The notes: generated by a model not told the origin, from the letters alone. A stretch of 64,000 bases of DNA from Flaccisagitta enflata (GCA_965153355.1 OZ231126.1:55428001-55492000), one strand, 5' to 3'; shown: positions 15,728 through 30,287, counted from the stretch's first letter. Made by a program: numbers and translations.

Positions 15728-15894
15728 ATGATTAAGAAGAAGAAGAGAAAAAAAGAAAAAGAAAAAAAAAAAAAGAAAAAGAAAAAAGAAAAGAAAGAAA
15801 AAGAAAAAGAAAAAAGAAGAAAAGAAAAGAAAAGAAAAGAAAAAGAAGAAAGAAAAGAAAAAAGAAAAAAGAAAAAAGAAAAAGAAAAGAAAAG

Positions 15895-15925
<31 letters not shown>

Positions 15926-16056
15926 GAAAAGAAAAAAGAAAAAAAGAAAAAGAAAAAGAAGAAAAAAAAAAAGAAAAAAGAAGAAAAGAAAAAGAAAAAA
16001 AAAGAAAAATAAAAAAAAAAAGAAAAATAAAGAAAAAAAAGAAAGAAGAAGAAGAA
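15728..16056. repeat. A/G-only tract (GAAAA-type)
   Basis: About 330 bp of almost pure purine made of GAAAA, GAAAAA and GAA units with no fixed register. Confidence 0.93.
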
Positions 16057-16128
16057 AAGGAGGAGGAAAACGATGAAATGATAGAGAAGGAAAAGGGGAA
16101 ACCGAGAGGAACACAGAGAACGTAAGAT

Positions 16129-16252
16129 AACAAGCCCAGGCGGGCAACTGGATGCGTCATCTGCATGATATTAGAAGAAGCGTAACGGACCGACGGACGG
16201 ACCGACGGACCGACAGACCCTCTTTTAGAGATGCGATGACGCATCTAAAAAA
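16129..16252 (+). mobile_element. HLE, AGATGCG subfamily (ATGA loop)
   Basis: AACAAGCCC start, 5' motif GATGCGTCATC at 16151-16161, (CCGACGGA)n tract, and terminal hairpin AGATGCGATGACGCATCT at 16229-16246 then a run of A. All 11 bases of the 5' motif are complementary to GATGACGCATC in the hairpin, including the loop bases that differ from the copy at 57770. Confidence 0.75.
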
Positions 16253-16470
16253 GAAGAGCCAAAAAGAGAGAAGAATTCTTCATCGGTTTGTTTGTTTCCT
16301 TTGGAGAACAGTTTTTTTGGGCGAGACTTGTCAACCGTTCTTCCCTTCTTATCTCACTTTCTCCTTTTCTTTTTTTTTCTTATTTTATCTGTCTGTCTTC
16401 TGTTTTGTTTGTCTTCTGTTTGTTTGTCTGCGTTTGTGTGTGAATGTGTGTTGTTGAGTGTGCGTTTCTG

Positions 16471-16473
<3 letters not shown>

Positions 16474-16524
<51 letters not shown>
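16474..16524. repeat. (GA)n microsatellite
   Basis: Pure GA, about 50 bp, upstream of a longer TC tract at 16649. Confidence 0.95.
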
Positions 16525-16526
<2 letters not shown>

Positions 16527-16640
16527 TCTGCTTTTGCTGTTGTTTGTTGGTGTTTTCCTAAGCCTACGCTTTCCTTTGTGATATTTCTCTTGGTGTCTGT
16601 TACTAAGGGTGTCTGTGAGATTGTTTGTGTGTGTGTCAGC

Positions 16641-16854
<214 letters not shown>

Positions 16855-16979
16855 TTCTCATTTCTCACTCACTTCAATTTTCCATTTATTTCCGGGGCCG
16901 GTTTGTTCTCTCGATTCCAATTTTGTTTTTCATTTCCGTCCCAGAAAACGGATTAAAAACAAATAAATAAAGAGATAAA

Positions 16980-17812
16980 AGAAGCCTGTCGCTTAGTGGC
17001 GCCTCCCACTGTCTCTTCTCATTGTCTCCATTCCATTTCATTTCATTGGAAAGTATCTTTTTTCTTTCTTTTTATTTTTTACTGCCATCTTTAGAAATTT
17101 CAATTTTAAATTGTAGAACTGAATCAAGAAAGGCGAATCGTTAAATCCCGGTCTGAGGGATCGACAGGTTTTATCAGTTGTAGGCGGAATCCTGTTATTG
17201 CCAACAGATAAATAAACTGAAAACAGTTGGAAAGGACTATAAATTTGCATCTGTTATAGGCGGATATCCGTTGCTTGCGGGTCCGTTAGAGCGGGGTTCG
17301 ACTGTACATACATTATAGGGTTCAATGGGTTGTTCATGGTATCAATATTATTTACGGGGCATTCACGCCACAAATCTTTATTGATTGTCACTTTGGTCCC
17401 TTTACACGTCATCATGGATTTCATACCTAGCATCACACATTTCACCAACACACCGTATTCGTTGAATTCTTAATCCCAAACCAGGCGCTACGCCTCCACC
17501 ATTAATAGCGTCACCATGGCAACCTCCATCTCAACGACCCCCACGCTGCCCCTTTTTCCTCCTCTGCCACCCATGGCCAGGCGGACGAGATTCGCCCGGT
17601 TCATGTTTGGCATCAAAGTGTTAAAAGGAGAGAAGATTGACCCTTCTTTCGCCTTCGGAGACTCTCTGAGTTCCGCAGTCTCGCGATGGTAATTGGCAAT
17701 TTGTGGCCAATCATAACACCGATCACGAAGACGTGAGAAGAAACTTGAGAGCGAGGATAGCAAAGGATAGCTGATAGACAGTGTCTTTCAGGCACAGCAG
17801 AGAGAGAGCGCA
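16980..17812. other. Intronic unique-looking region
   Basis: Moderate-complexity DNA with a GC-rich patch at 17480-17600. Positions 17255-17307 repeat the GGCGGATATCCG...GCGGGTCCGTTAGAGC motif seen at the window start. The minus-strand frame at 17488-17763 looks non-repetitive, but I recognise no domain in it. Confidence 0.35.
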
Positions 17813-17829
17813 CACGCACACGCACACGC

Positions 17830-17871
<42 letters not shown>

Positions 17872-17965
17872 CAAAAACACGCACAAACAAAAACACACGC
17901 ACAAACAAAAACACACACACAAACAAAAACACACACAAACAAAAAAACACACAAACACACGCACA
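17813..17965. repeat. (CA)n then (ACAAAC/ACAAAA)n
   Basis: CGCACA and CA units to about 17868, then degenerate CAAACAAAAACA units. Confidence 0.92.
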
Positions 17966-18343
17966 AAAAAGATTTAAGGTAAATGAGGTCAGACAATGAC
18001 GTACAAATACATATAGACCAAGAAGTTTCACAATAGGCCAATGAATGTAGAATCTCTTCTCATTGAACTTTACACGAATCCATAAGACCATTAAATTCAT
18101 CTTCTTTGCAACAATCGAGCTTTCTTCGGATTACAGAAATGTAAGTCAATGATCTCAGAAGTGATACCAATAAAAAAAGCAACGACCTCGTTTCCCTTTT
18201 TTTTCAAATTTAATTTACTTCCACGAGGCTAAAAACGACGTCAACAAACTCAGTTAATGAAATAATTTATTCTGGGATCATTAAACTTGTTATGAGAGGA
18301 AAATGTTTGACGAAATGAGAAAATGTTGGGGAAACTCTTCATT

Positions 18344-18463
<120 letters not shown>

Positions 18464-18848
18464 TCGCACACACTCTGACAGACAGACAGACGGACAGACA
18501 GACAGGAAATTACGGAAATGAGGAAGGGATGGTTGACAGATTGAAACAGCCAAAGTCACCAAGATTATTACTTGTCTAACAAGTTATGCATGGAAAAACA
18601 TTAGGAATCCTTATGAATAACAGTATCGCTCAGAACTTAAGCCTGATCTGATCTGAGTGCAAGTCCTTCCCAGATGCTGACATTTTCTATTCCTATGAGA
18701 GGGTTCAGGATGAGACGGGAGATAAGGCGAAATAGTCATGTAGACAAAGTTGCTATAAGACAGAAGGAAATGAGCAGGTTTGTGTTCTGCCTAATGGCTC
18801 ACAAAACGACCCGAGGACATTGAGCTGGAAAACAACGAGGAGGGGAAG

Positions 18849-18852
<4 letters not shown>

Positions 18853-18892
<40 letters not shown>

Positions 18893-18915
18893 GGCAGACA
18901 GAGAGAGAGAGAGAG
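18853..18915. repeat. Short (GA)n microsatellite
   Basis: Two GA blocks separated by CGAGGCAGACA. Confidence 0.92.
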
Positions 18916-19202
18916 GTGAACAGAACGTCAAACGGATAGACAAACAGACGGATATGAATATTGGTGTCAACGAAGAGGACAGAAAAGCAAAAAACGGAAA
19001 AATCCAATGAGCAAGGGAACTCAGTATTGGTAAAGTATGAAGGGCAGTGTCAAGTCCAGATGTTGTCGAGTGACCAGGGACCACATTCTCCATTCAGCGA
19101 TTAAGAGACACTTGAAATGAACCGATATAAGTTATACAACACTAACACTAAGCAAAGGCGATTTACATTAGTTAATAGTTATGGATAAAAGAAAAAAACA
19201 AT

Positions 19203-19690
19203 AAAATGAAGAAAGGGAAAGGGAAAAGAGAAGGAAAAAGAGAAGAAGAGAGAGAAAGAGGTGGAAAACGAAAACAAAAGTAAAGGGATGAGGAGAAGGA
19301 GAGGGAGGAGAAGGAAAGGTAGAAGGAGAAGGAGAGGGAGGAGAAGGATACGGAAAAGAGAAGGGAGGGGAAAAGAGGGAATGAGAAAAGAGAGGGAAAG
19401 GGGGAAGGAGAAGGAAAGGGAAAAGGCGAAGAAAAGGGAAAAGAGAAGGAAAGGGAAAAGAGAAGGAAAAGGAGAAGGTAAGGGAATAGGAGAAGGAAAG
19501 AGAGAAGGAGAAGGAGATGAAGGAGAAGGAAAGAGAGAAGAAGTAGAAGGAAAGCGAGAAGGCGAAGAAAAGGAAAAAGAGAAGGAAAGAGAAATAAAGA
19601 GAAGGAAATGGAGAAGGGAGGATAGGGAAGAGGAGAAGAAGGAAAAAGAGAAGGATATTCAGAAGAAGAATGAGGAGAAAAAGAAGAATA
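19203..19690. repeat. Purine-only tract (GGAGAA/GGAAAG)
   Basis: Nearly 490 bp with almost no pyrimidine on the + strand, built of GGAAAAGAGAAGGAAAGG-like words. Open frames across it are Lys/Glu/Arg-rich artefacts. Confidence 0.9.
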
Positions 19691-20097
19691 TAAATATACA
19701 TTGGAGGAGAAGAGTTTTTGAGTATTCGTGACCGGACATGGCCGCAAATGGGCGGGGCACTTACATAAATTGCAGCCGCGGGCCGAACGAGTCGAAAAGG
19801 AAGGAGAAGAAGAAGCCAAATCTCATTGGCCGATGAGTGTAATTCACGAAGATCTATCTTCTTCTCTCTAGACGTCCTTTGGGATCAAGAATTTATGTCC
19901 GTTTTGCGCGCGCAGTTACGTTTATCTATCCGTTCAAAGGCATTGTATATGCACGCGTGTCATCCGTTCAAAGGCATTGTATATGCGCGCGTGTATCCGT
20001 TTAGAAGCATTGTGTCTGTGCGTGTATGTGATTTGACTTTGAAGAGCTGTTTTTTTTTATAATGAAATTCGGCTCTGGCGGAGTAATATTGGAAAAG

Positions 20098-20360
20098 AAC
20101 AAGGCCAAGTAGGCCTTTTTTATAAAAGAATGTTTTTCTATGAATGAATGTTTTTTATGAATGAATGTCATTTTTGAATGAATAAATGATTTGATGAATG
20201 AATTACTAAATCTATGATACTTTTACTGGTTTAGAACCACTTTTCTTTTGAAAAAATGCATGATTTATATGTTTTTAAAGAATGCATTATCGACCGACCG
20301 ACCGACTGACTGACCAACGGATACAGCTTATCATAGAGATGCGAGGACGCATCTTAAAAA
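20098..20360 (+). mobile_element. HLE, AGATGCG subfamily (AGGA loop), long form
   Basis: AACAAGGCCAAGTAGGCC start, a middle with repeated TGAATGAATG words, a (CGAC)n tract at 20291-20317, and terminal hairpin AGATGCGAGGACGCATCT then TAAAAA. It is collinear with the copy at 57770, but the 5' GATGCGTCCTC motif seen there is missing. Confidence 0.7.
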
Positions 20361-20674
20361 CGACAGTAATTCATGAAATACACTTGTAAGCTCGAGAGGT
20401 CTACAATTCTTTCAGTTCAAAAATCATTGTAAAAAATGAAGTATGAGTCTAAGTATGCTTCCAGGAACAGCAATGAAAGACCTGTTTCATTAGCTTCTTC
20501 TATTTTGCTGATGAAAAGAAAAAAGACGTTTGCGAAACTGGAAAGTTCTGAAAAATAGTGGCTAAAGCCTCCTTTATAAACGCTTGAACTGGATTCGATG
20601 TTGTCCGTTGACTATGAACCGCATATCTCGTTGCTAATCCATAATCTCAATCGATATAACACGTGTGCTTCATA

Positions 20675-20943
20675 GGGGGCGTTTCTAGTCAAAGACGATC
20701 GCGTTTTGAAAGGGCCACTCGGTCGCTCGCTACGTTCGTTCGCTTGCACCGCTCACTCCGCTCACTCGCTCCGCAGCGCTCCGCTTCGCTACGCTCGCTT
20801 CGCTCGCTCGCTCCGTTCACGGGCTCGCTCACTCACTTCGCTCACTCCCTCGTGGGACAGTTGAAAATCTTAAATATGTGTTTATGCTGTTATCGCGTTT
20901 CACGGGAGGGAACGCGTTTTTGGTCGTCACCAGAAACACGCCC
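20675..20943 (+). mobile_element. Family A repeat, copy 2
   Basis: Same inverted GGGGGCGTTTCTAGT / AGAAACACGCCC ends and CGCTC-word interior as copy 1. No clear target duplication. Confidence 0.7.
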
Positions 20944-22308
20944 TTCCTCTTCTTTTTGCATACGCGCGTGACATATTAGACATTTTACTCGCACGTTCAC
21001 ACGAACATTTTCTGCTTGTGTCTTTCTCTCCTCACAACGTTTAATTAATGGCTGATGTACGCGTGTAGTGGGTCAATTTCACAACTCGTGTTTGTGCACA
21101 TAGTTTACGTAACACGTTACACGGTACATTGGGCAGCATGAGCTCTCTCTCGCATAAGAATTCGCGGAGGCGTTTATGATCTTCAATAATTGGGCGCGTA
21201 AAGTCAATCAATCCTCCTCTCTCGTTCAGAATATGATATTAGACTAGAGCTCGTCTATGCTTATCTATCAAAGAAATTGATGAATGACTTGGGGAAGATC
21301 CAGTCAGAAGCACTTAGATAGATAAAAGCGGTCCTTTTTTCTAGTTGTGCTGTTTTTTTTTTTCGTAAGGACTTGATATAAACTTGATGAGTATCAGGAT
21401 AACTGCGAATGTGCCGTTTAAAGATATTCTCAAGCAATTGAAAAAACACTCCTTTTGTAAAAATAGAAAGCAAAATTTTGTACTTGCCTCGCCCAGGTTT
21501 AAGAATACAATGCTACGCAGCGCCCTTTATTAGCTTTATAATTGTCCTAGACTTCGCAGCCATCTCAAATCGCCAGTCGAAGATTTTTTTGTCTTTATCT
21601 CTGAGTTTAACGACTTGGTTGTGGGATGGTTGGCATCTGAGAGACTGAGACGACCTCCTTCCGCCCGTCGGCGATGTTTTTTTTACGCTTCATTTCGTTT
21701 GTGAGCTGGCCCTTTGACTCTTTCACTCTACTCTCTCGCAGACATCTTTTTTTGTCTGTTTTTTTTTTTCTATCTGTCTTGTTCCACTCTTATGATGACG
21801 TCCTTTCTTTTTTCTTAGCCTTACTTTTTTATTTAACGCTTTGTATTTTCTAAAGGTTTTTCACCTTAATTTTTTTTTCAAGTTCTCTTTGATGTTGCGT
21901 TTGGCCGTGAAAAAGATTTACAGACACAGAAGGATCGGTTCCATTCAAAAACATTCAATGGTCATTGAATTTTCCGGATTCACTACCCAATACTCACCTG
22001 TAGAAATTTAACCCTATGTGGCATGTGCAACAATTTATCCTATATAAATCTCACACAAGTATTCAAAAGAAAACATGTAATGTACCGCCTTCTGAAACCT
22101 GATAGCAAAAATATTTCTCTTGGTTATTAAATCGGAACAGTTTCTTCATCTTCTTGTTTGAAATGCCCCTTTTGCTGGCGATTTTCTTCCTTGATTGTCG
22201 GTTCTGCAGAAAAAGCGAGATGGCGGAACCAACGACCAGAAAATGGCCACCACTAACTGCCCATTCTGGCCGGGAGATGCGGTGAACCAAGAAGGAGAGG
22301 TCGATCAA
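20944..22308. other. Intronic unique-looking region
   Basis: Ordinary-complexity DNA without a recognised repeat family. No exon with matching phase-1 boundaries and a recognisable domain was found. Confidence 0.4.
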
Positions 22309-22610
<302 letters not shown>

Positions 22611-22887
22611 TGATTACCTGCAACTGTGTTCTTATCAACATGAAAAAAAGATTTTGAGAGCGACTTGAAAACAGACAAACCAACTGAGCGACAGACAGAC
22701 AGACAGACAGACGGACTGAAATACAGCAAGCCAGCGAGAAAGAAGCTTTGGTTCCGGTAGTCAATCACAGATTGCTGACTCGGGTGCCGGAACAAAAAAA
22801 AGTGCCGACTCCATTGGACGTTGATGTCAAAAGCAGAAGCTTTATGACGAGGACGGACCGGCGCAAAAAAGCAAGATCGATGCCAGG

Positions 22888-23100
<213 letters not shown>

Positions 23101-23671
23101 CCTTTTTTTTTTTGCCGATGGAGGGTGGGCAGTTTTATCATTGGACTAAGCGAGGGTGGATTTGAGATTGACAAATGGTTCAGTGGGGTTAAATGTTATT
23201 GAAGAATTAAAGGGTACGGCTCTTTCATTAATTGTAGGATACATATGATATCTTTACTCTCATTAGTTCAGCTTCACATGAAGCACAGGGGTGATCTTAT
23301 GTCATGTACAATACAATGATGAGAACTAAATTTGATGAATTCTGCCATGAAGCCCATCATGCTTGAGTTAAGAGATCACAAAGTTCACTGTTAAAACGGC
23401 AACTAAACACTAGCAATGAATATCATAAAGGAAATGGTCAAATGTTGAATTCAAAGAATTGCACCAAGGATAAAAAAAAACATTAAAAGAAAACAGAGAA
23501 GAAGACAGAACAAATCGAAGGAAAAAGGAAAAAAAAAAAGCAACGGTTGGAAACGAGAAAAGATTGCGGTTTTAAAGCTATCTGAATGCAAATGTGATGC
23601 AGTTGTGATCACACTCACTCACACACATTCTCACAATCTGTCTCACTGTCTGTCACTCTGTTTTCTTATTT

Positions 23672-23672
23672 C

Positions 23673-23723
<51 letters not shown>

Positions 23724-23727
23724 TATT

Positions 23728-23760
<33 letters not shown>

Positions 23761-23774
23761 TTTTCTATCTTTCT
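23672..23774. repeat. (CTTT)n microsatellite
   Basis: About 25 CTTT units with a few ATTT and ATCT changes, directly beside the family D element at 23775. Confidence 0.95.
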
Positions 23775-24256
23775 TTTTGGGCAGCGGCCCCGAAGGGGTC
23801 GATGACCTATGCTTTCATCCATATGGGGAGTTTTCTCCTTCTCCTTCTTCTTCGTACCCCCCCCCTCCCCCAGCCTCCAGGCCCATATCTTAGCCTGGAG
23901 GCCCATATCCTAGCCTCGAGGCCCAAATCCCAGTCTTGAGGCCCAAATCCCACCCTCAAGGACTATAACCAAACCCCAAGGCCCAGATTCCACTCTCTAG
24001 GGATTTGGGCCTCAAGACTGGGATTTGGGCCTCGAGGCTGGGATATGGACCTCCAGGCTGAGATATGGGCCTGGAGGCAGGGGGAGGGGAGGGGGGTGCG
24101 GAGAAGGAGGAGAAGGAGAAGGAGAAAACTCCCCATATGGGTGAAAGCATAGGTCATCGACCCCTTCAGGGCCGCTGCCCTGCTCCCCCCTCAACTTCAA
24201 CCACAACCTACTTAAGCAGGGCACGGGTACCGCTGACCATCTAACGCTTTTGCGAC
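23775..24256 (-). mobile_element. Family D element, copy 4 (TCATCGAC variant)
   Basis: Inverted ends GGGCAGCGGCCCCGAAGGGG (23779) and its partner around 24162-24180. The next 50 bases (TATGCTTTCA..., GGGGAGTTTTCTCC) also pair, and the core units GGCCCAAATCCCAGTC are arranged head-to-head. The tail TACCGCTGACCATC lies at the right. It is the same subtype as copy 1, in the opposite orientation, and lies between two CTTT tracts. Confidence 0.7.
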
Positions 24257-24261
24257 TATTT

Positions 24262-24353
<92 letters not shown>

Positions 24354-24365
24354 TTTTTCTTTCTT
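24262..24365. repeat. (CTTT)n microsatellite
   Basis: About 25 nearly perfect CTTT units. With 23672-23774 it brackets the family D element. Confidence 0.96.
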
Positions 24366-25748
24366 ATTTTATTCACCTCTCTGTCGGTCAATGTGACTAT
24401 CTCTCCTTTTGTCTATCTCCCTGTCTGCTGTCTGTCTGACTTTCTGACTGGCTAACTGTTTATCTGTCTGTCACTTCTCTGTCTGTTTGTCTGTTTTTAA
24501 GTCTATTTAACGACATGTTTGTCTCTCTTTCTGTCTCTCTGGATGTTTGTCTCTGTCTGTCTGTCTACCACTCTGTGTGTATGACATGGAGAAATATAAA
24601 TGTGAATTAGCTAGTCACGTGATTTTTGCATATAATTTTGCATCAAAAACTCTCACTTTTGACCAAAAATGTGTTCTGCTGGCAAAATGGATATCATATT
24701 GTCACTTCCCAGGCAGATGATACTCTTGTGGGCTCATAAGAGTCCAAACTGAAGTGTTCTCTCTTTAAGAAAAATAGGAAAATCTCAAAAAACCGCTTTA
24801 ATGATCCAGAAATCATGACTTCTTAACGCTGTTGACGACACATATTTTGGTTTCAGTTCCTGTTTTTGAATGAAATCCACTCCGGCTATCATAAGGTTTG
24901 TGTGAAAAAAATGGTCACCCTTATCTTTAAAATCTAAACGCCAAGATAAAAATAAATGAAGAAACACCCAAAATGTAATGAAAAATGAAAAATTGTGGCA
25001 AAAATTGGTTCTGCTCTGATTTGGCGCACTTCCTGATGGCGCAGCGCCACAAGATTTTAGGACAAGTTAGGCGGATGCGTCATCCACTTGCAGTTCAAAT
25101 TTCATCCCCCTGCGACCATTTTAACATGCGTTTTTGCAATTTTTTCGTTGAGATGTGTGGAAATCAAGGGTTTCGGAAAAAAATATTTTGGAATTTGAGA
25201 ATCAAGAATACGGAAAACCAAGAACAATTTTGCATTTCCAAAAACATGAGCACCTAGATATTGGATTTTGCCAGGTGCTGATGTTTTTCGTTTTTGCAGT
25301 TTTTCATTTTTTATGCAAATTCTTGATTCTCAATGAGACATGTCGGAATAACAAAATTGTGAATTTCTCCTTGACACTTGATCTGGGCACTGATGAGCAC
25401 AAATTAAGGCTCTGAGGGTCCCCATGAGTGGCCAGGTGGCTCAATTAGATCCAGGGTCATAAAGAGGGGGGTCACCCCCATCTAAGATAGGGGCCCAGGC
25501 CCTAGGGGGGCTTGGGGGCCCCCTAATGTGTAAGAAAAAAAAGGAAAAAAAAAAAGACAGGCAAAAAATCACTGGAGCGAGTTTCTGTGCGGTAAAAGAA
25601 CAATATAAGAGGGGGGGCAGGTTTGACCAGAATAGTCGGGGGGGGGGGGGAGGGGCGTTATTTCTCTCTACAGCCCCAATTAGATCTTAGGGGGCTAATA
25701 TGCTGGTACAAACTCCAAATCAATCAAGGATTACAGATTCAATGATGA
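24366..25748. other. Intronic region, no gene recognised
   Basis: TGTC/TCTG-rich simple sequence to about 24580, then AT-rich unique DNA. A G-rich low-complexity stretch follows at about 25440-25670, including a run of 13 G near 25639. Confidence 0.4.
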
Positions 25749-25750
25749 TA

Positions 25751-26116
25751 CAATGAGAGGGGCAGCAAAATCGCTAGCACCCCTACCCACAGCTTGGATG
25801 GGAAATGTCACAAAGACAACTAAGGTGGCAGCTGGAACCCTAGCCCAAAACTGTTCCCGCCATCAAGGCGTTTTTCAAATTTCCTTCTCATTCTATAGAA
25901 AATGGTCATAAAAGGGCTGAATCCAACACTCCTGAAAATGGCCGATTTTCACCCAAAAAGGAGCTATCTCTAAAACTAGGTTGAGATTACAAAATCGCCT
26001 CGATGGCGGGAATTGTATTAGGATAAGCTATCAGCCACCACCTTTGATACCTTTGTGATATTGATCATCTGAGCTGCAGGTAGGGGTGCTAGCGATTTCG
26101 ACTACCCCTCTCACTG
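25751..26116. mobile_element. Palindromic element, GAGAGGGG ends, TA flanks
   Basis: The left end CAATGAGAGGGGCAGC and the right end CTACCCCTCTCACTG are inverted, with ATCGCTAGCACCCCTACC shared about 25 bases in on both arms. Similarity extends over most of both arms (CCCGCCATCAAGGCG against its inverted counterpart near 25994). TA lies on both sides (25749-25750, 26117-26118). Non-coding, so a miniature TA-inserting element is likely. Confidence 0.6.
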
Positions 26117-26574
26117 TAATATCATTGCTTCAGTATATATGATACACAGTTCCTGAAGTCCTGTCACAAGATTGTGGGCTGAGAGCAGGGATGAGTTTTC
26201 ATACATCCGGAGAACAGATGCGGGGGGGGGGGGGGGGGGCTTTACAGAGCCCAACAGCCCAAGAAGGTTGATTTCAGGTTCTAAAGACTAGATTTTCAAC
26301 CTGGACGGTCTAGATTGGGGCTTCATGCATCAGAGGGCTGCTCTTAGGATAGAGCAGGTGATGACTGATTTTAGTCTTTAGTGATTTTTTGTCTTGGGAG
26401 GGCACATTTCAGGCTTATACAGCTGATTTTTGGCTCATGGGGGCTAGTTTCAGGCTCTAGAATAAGATTTCAGGCCTCAATAAGCTTTAAAAGGACTTCA
26501 GGTCTCGAGAAGGGGGGGTGGGATGGATGGACATGAAGAGGGACATCAGAAAGAGAGAAATGAAGAAAGAAACG

Positions 26575-27412
<838 letters not shown>

Positions 27413-27419
27413 CAAGACA

Positions 27420-28379
27420 TGATGAAAAAATGAGCAAAAAATGGTTTTTTATTGCTATTATTGACTTATAATTAAGCAAATCAATAAAGAATTTTATAAA
27501 AAATGGATATTTTATACTAATTAGATATAGTAACAATATTTTGAAGTATTTTTTGATTGAATATACTTGAAAAATATGGAAAAATCTCATCATATTGTGA
27601 AAATCATTATTAAATATTAAATTATTAATATTTAGCTAACTAAAATAGATTTTGCATTAATTTTTTTTGTTTTGTAATCAGAAAGTGATATACTATGCTA
27701 CCATGAAGAAAAAAAATATTTTATGACACTTTGATTTTTCAACCTTGGTGACTACCAAATTTCACGCGATCTTGCACCGTGTCGTATGTGTGTGGCTCTC
27801 TCTCTCTCTCTCTCTCCCTTTCTACGCACGCACGCACGCACGCGCAAACCAAGTCGGGTCGAAAATCGTCGTGAAAGTCTAATGCGAGTTAAAGACAAAA
27901 GACAATCGCTCGAAAGAACGGAAAACAATCAACAACAATTGGATGTAAACATTCTCAGAATGATGATAAGATGGCTCTGCTCATTAGCTAGTCAGTTTCT
28001 CACCATCATTCCGCGTCTACTGTCTCCATCAGTCTCTCTTTTAGTCCCCCCCCTTTCTTTTCCTTCTATCTTAAGCTATCTCAAAAATAGTTTCCTCCTT
28101 CTTTTTACTGTCTTTTTCTCCCCGCCCGTTTCGTCTCTAGTTTTCATTTCCATCCTAGTTTCTCTGACAGACAGAAATCCTCTCTTTCTCTCTTCTGTTC
28201 CTCCCTCTCGTATCTCAAGCACCGCAAACGTTATCGTTATCAACAATATAATGCCTCGAGGGTCCTTTAATTCGCTAGCGCGGTGGTTTTTTCACGACGC
28301 TCATCGAGCATATGCAGCTGGGTAGAAAGTGGCAACTGGCTAGGGTTGAAGAGGTGGGTCGAACGGGAAGTTTAGAATG
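27420..28379. other. Intronic region, AT-rich then mixed
   Basis: Positions 27420-27720 are very AT-rich. 27780-27840 has short TC and (GCAC)n runs. 27841-28326 contains a non-repetitive open frame (from 27786) without a recognised domain; it is not called a gene. Confidence 0.35.
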
Positions 28380-28556
28380 TTTTTAGTCGCGTGCTGCCTG
28401 ACTCAAAACGCCGCTTTCCCCGTCCGTTTGTCACACTTAACTTTTTTTGTGTGTTGTCCTTGGCCTCACTGCTCCTGCCCAAGTTTCTCTGGTGACCTCG
28501 AATAGGTCCCTGCCTACCCGCACACGACTGGGGTAGCCGTGTTTCTGGTCTTGTTT
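28380..28556 (-). mobile_element. HLE, AGTCGCG subfamily, decayed hairpin
   Basis: TTTTTAGTCGCGTGCTGCCTGACTC at the left is a damaged hairpin. The right end carries CCCGCACACGACTGGGGTAG and GGTCTTGTTT (reverse of AACAAGACC). The body CACTGCTCCTGCCCAA is shared with the copy at 37692. Confidence 0.65.
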
Positions 28557-28877
28557 AGAGTAAATTGACTGACTGCATTGACTGACAAACATAAACCTCG
28601 AGAGAACTCCTCCACTGAGAAGTGGAATTATGAAATTACTCCGGACGTAAAAAACTTTTCAATTTGATTCACAGAAATTTCTATAAAAATTTCATCAAGG
28701 AGAAATTCAAGGAATGCGGGATTCCAGTGGGAGGACGGAAATGGAGAATTCTTTTCATTTGAAAACATCATTTATTTATTGAGGAGCGACCAAACCCTTG
28801 GGTCTTTTTTTTTCCCGGAGGCTATATATTTACCCGCCTGAAACTCGTCAAATTGGGGACATTTCCATCAGAAAAAG

Positions 28878-28878
<1 letters not shown>

Positions 28879-28951
<73 letters not shown>
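28879..28951. repeat. (GA)n microsatellite
   Basis: Pure GA, about 73 bp. Confidence 0.95.
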
Positions 28952-28955
<4 letters not shown>

Positions 28956-29257
28956 AGGCAATAACAATTTCCTCTCTAACTTTTCTTTTTTGCTCCTGTG
29001 CCTTTGAAATTGTAATCAAAGTTTATTCATGGGTTGTGAAATGAACCGGACGAGTCTTTTTTTTCCTTCAGAGGCGAAGCCATTCGTCAAAAATGCCTCC
29101 CACTTCTTGATAGCCAGGAATTCCAATGAAAAGGGGAGGAGTAACCGGAGAGATATATCGCCTGGATAAAATGAAGGAGACGCAAGTGAAGGAGGAGGAA
29201 GATGAGGAGAAAGGCGAAGGAAATGGGAGATATGGGTAAAAGAACGAAAAAAAAGGA

Positions 29258-29369
29258 AACAAGGCCAGATACACAGCCTGAACCAGTCACTGACTGGTGG
29301 GTGGGGGCGTTTCACACGGACGGACGGAAACAGCCTCTTACACAGTCGCTTGTCCAGGTCTAAAAAAAA
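29258..29369 (+). mobile_element. Short HLE, decayed
   Basis: AACAAGGCCAGATACACAGCC start, GGTGGGTGGGGGCG body, short GGAC tract, CAGCCTCTTACACAG and a decayed hairpin before AAAAA. Confidence 0.55.
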
Positions 29370-29416
29370 ACAGAGAAAGAAGAAAAAAGAAAACAGCAAG
29401 ACTGAAAGACATCCAA

Positions 29417-29417
<1 letters not shown>

Positions 29418-29495
<78 letters not shown>

Positions 29496-29496
29496 T
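29418..29496. repeat. (GAAA)n microsatellite
   Basis: About 20 perfect GAAA units. Confidence 0.95.
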
Positions 29497-29499
29497 CAG

Positions 29500-30287
29500 A
29501 GAGAAAGAAAGAAAAAACAGGTTAACAATGAAAAAAGTCGCAGTGCACACGCTGTGCACATCCATGGAAAGGAAGAGACTACTCCATTCGTAGACACACT
29601 AGATAGAAGCAAAAGGAAGATTAATGTACAGTAGGACAAAGATGAATTGAAGCCGAGCGAGACATTGACCGAGTGTGACAGAGACAGAGTGAGCTGGACA
29701 GTGACGAATTAAGAGGCAGATAGCAACATTGCCTAAAGTTGTATACATACACACGCTCTGACGCTGAGGCAGAGGTGGTATAAATATGACAAAAAAAAAC
29801 AAAAAAACAATGACATAAACAAAAACAAAAACGAGAACAAAAAAACAAAACATTAAAACTGTTCACAGGAAGTGCCTACTGCCTAGCACAAATATATGCC
29901 TCATGGTTCTGCAGTTTGGCAAAGTTTTGTGGCAAAAACCTTTAATCCATATTTTACGACAGACTGTCGTAATGTGATTGTCAACGAACAAACTGACGGA
30001 AAGACCGATGGGCAAAACAAGAGGGAAACTGACGCGACGGACAGAGGAATTTGACAGACAGACCGACAACGTACAACGGGCAATTGCTTCCACAATGATA
30101 CGAGAACGCAGCTTAAAGAGAAAGCGGAACTCTGGAAAGACGAAGGAGAAAATGCGGAATGGGAAAAAATCGTATAGCATTAAAGTCGCATTAATCTGGG
30201 AAAAGGATTGACAGATCTGACAGCGAGTAAAATGGAATCCGAGCGTTTTTGTAGTCGCGATGCTATAGCCTTGGAAACAAAGACTCA
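29500..30287. other. Intronic region, no gene recognised
   Basis: Mixed-composition sequence with AC-rich patches. No domain-bearing frame. Confidence 0.4.

Noticed and set aside
27786-28325. 179-residue frame after a TC run
   Set aside because: Composition is only partly low-complexity, but it starts within simple repeat and shows no recognisable motif. Its length can arise by chance in a 64-kb window.
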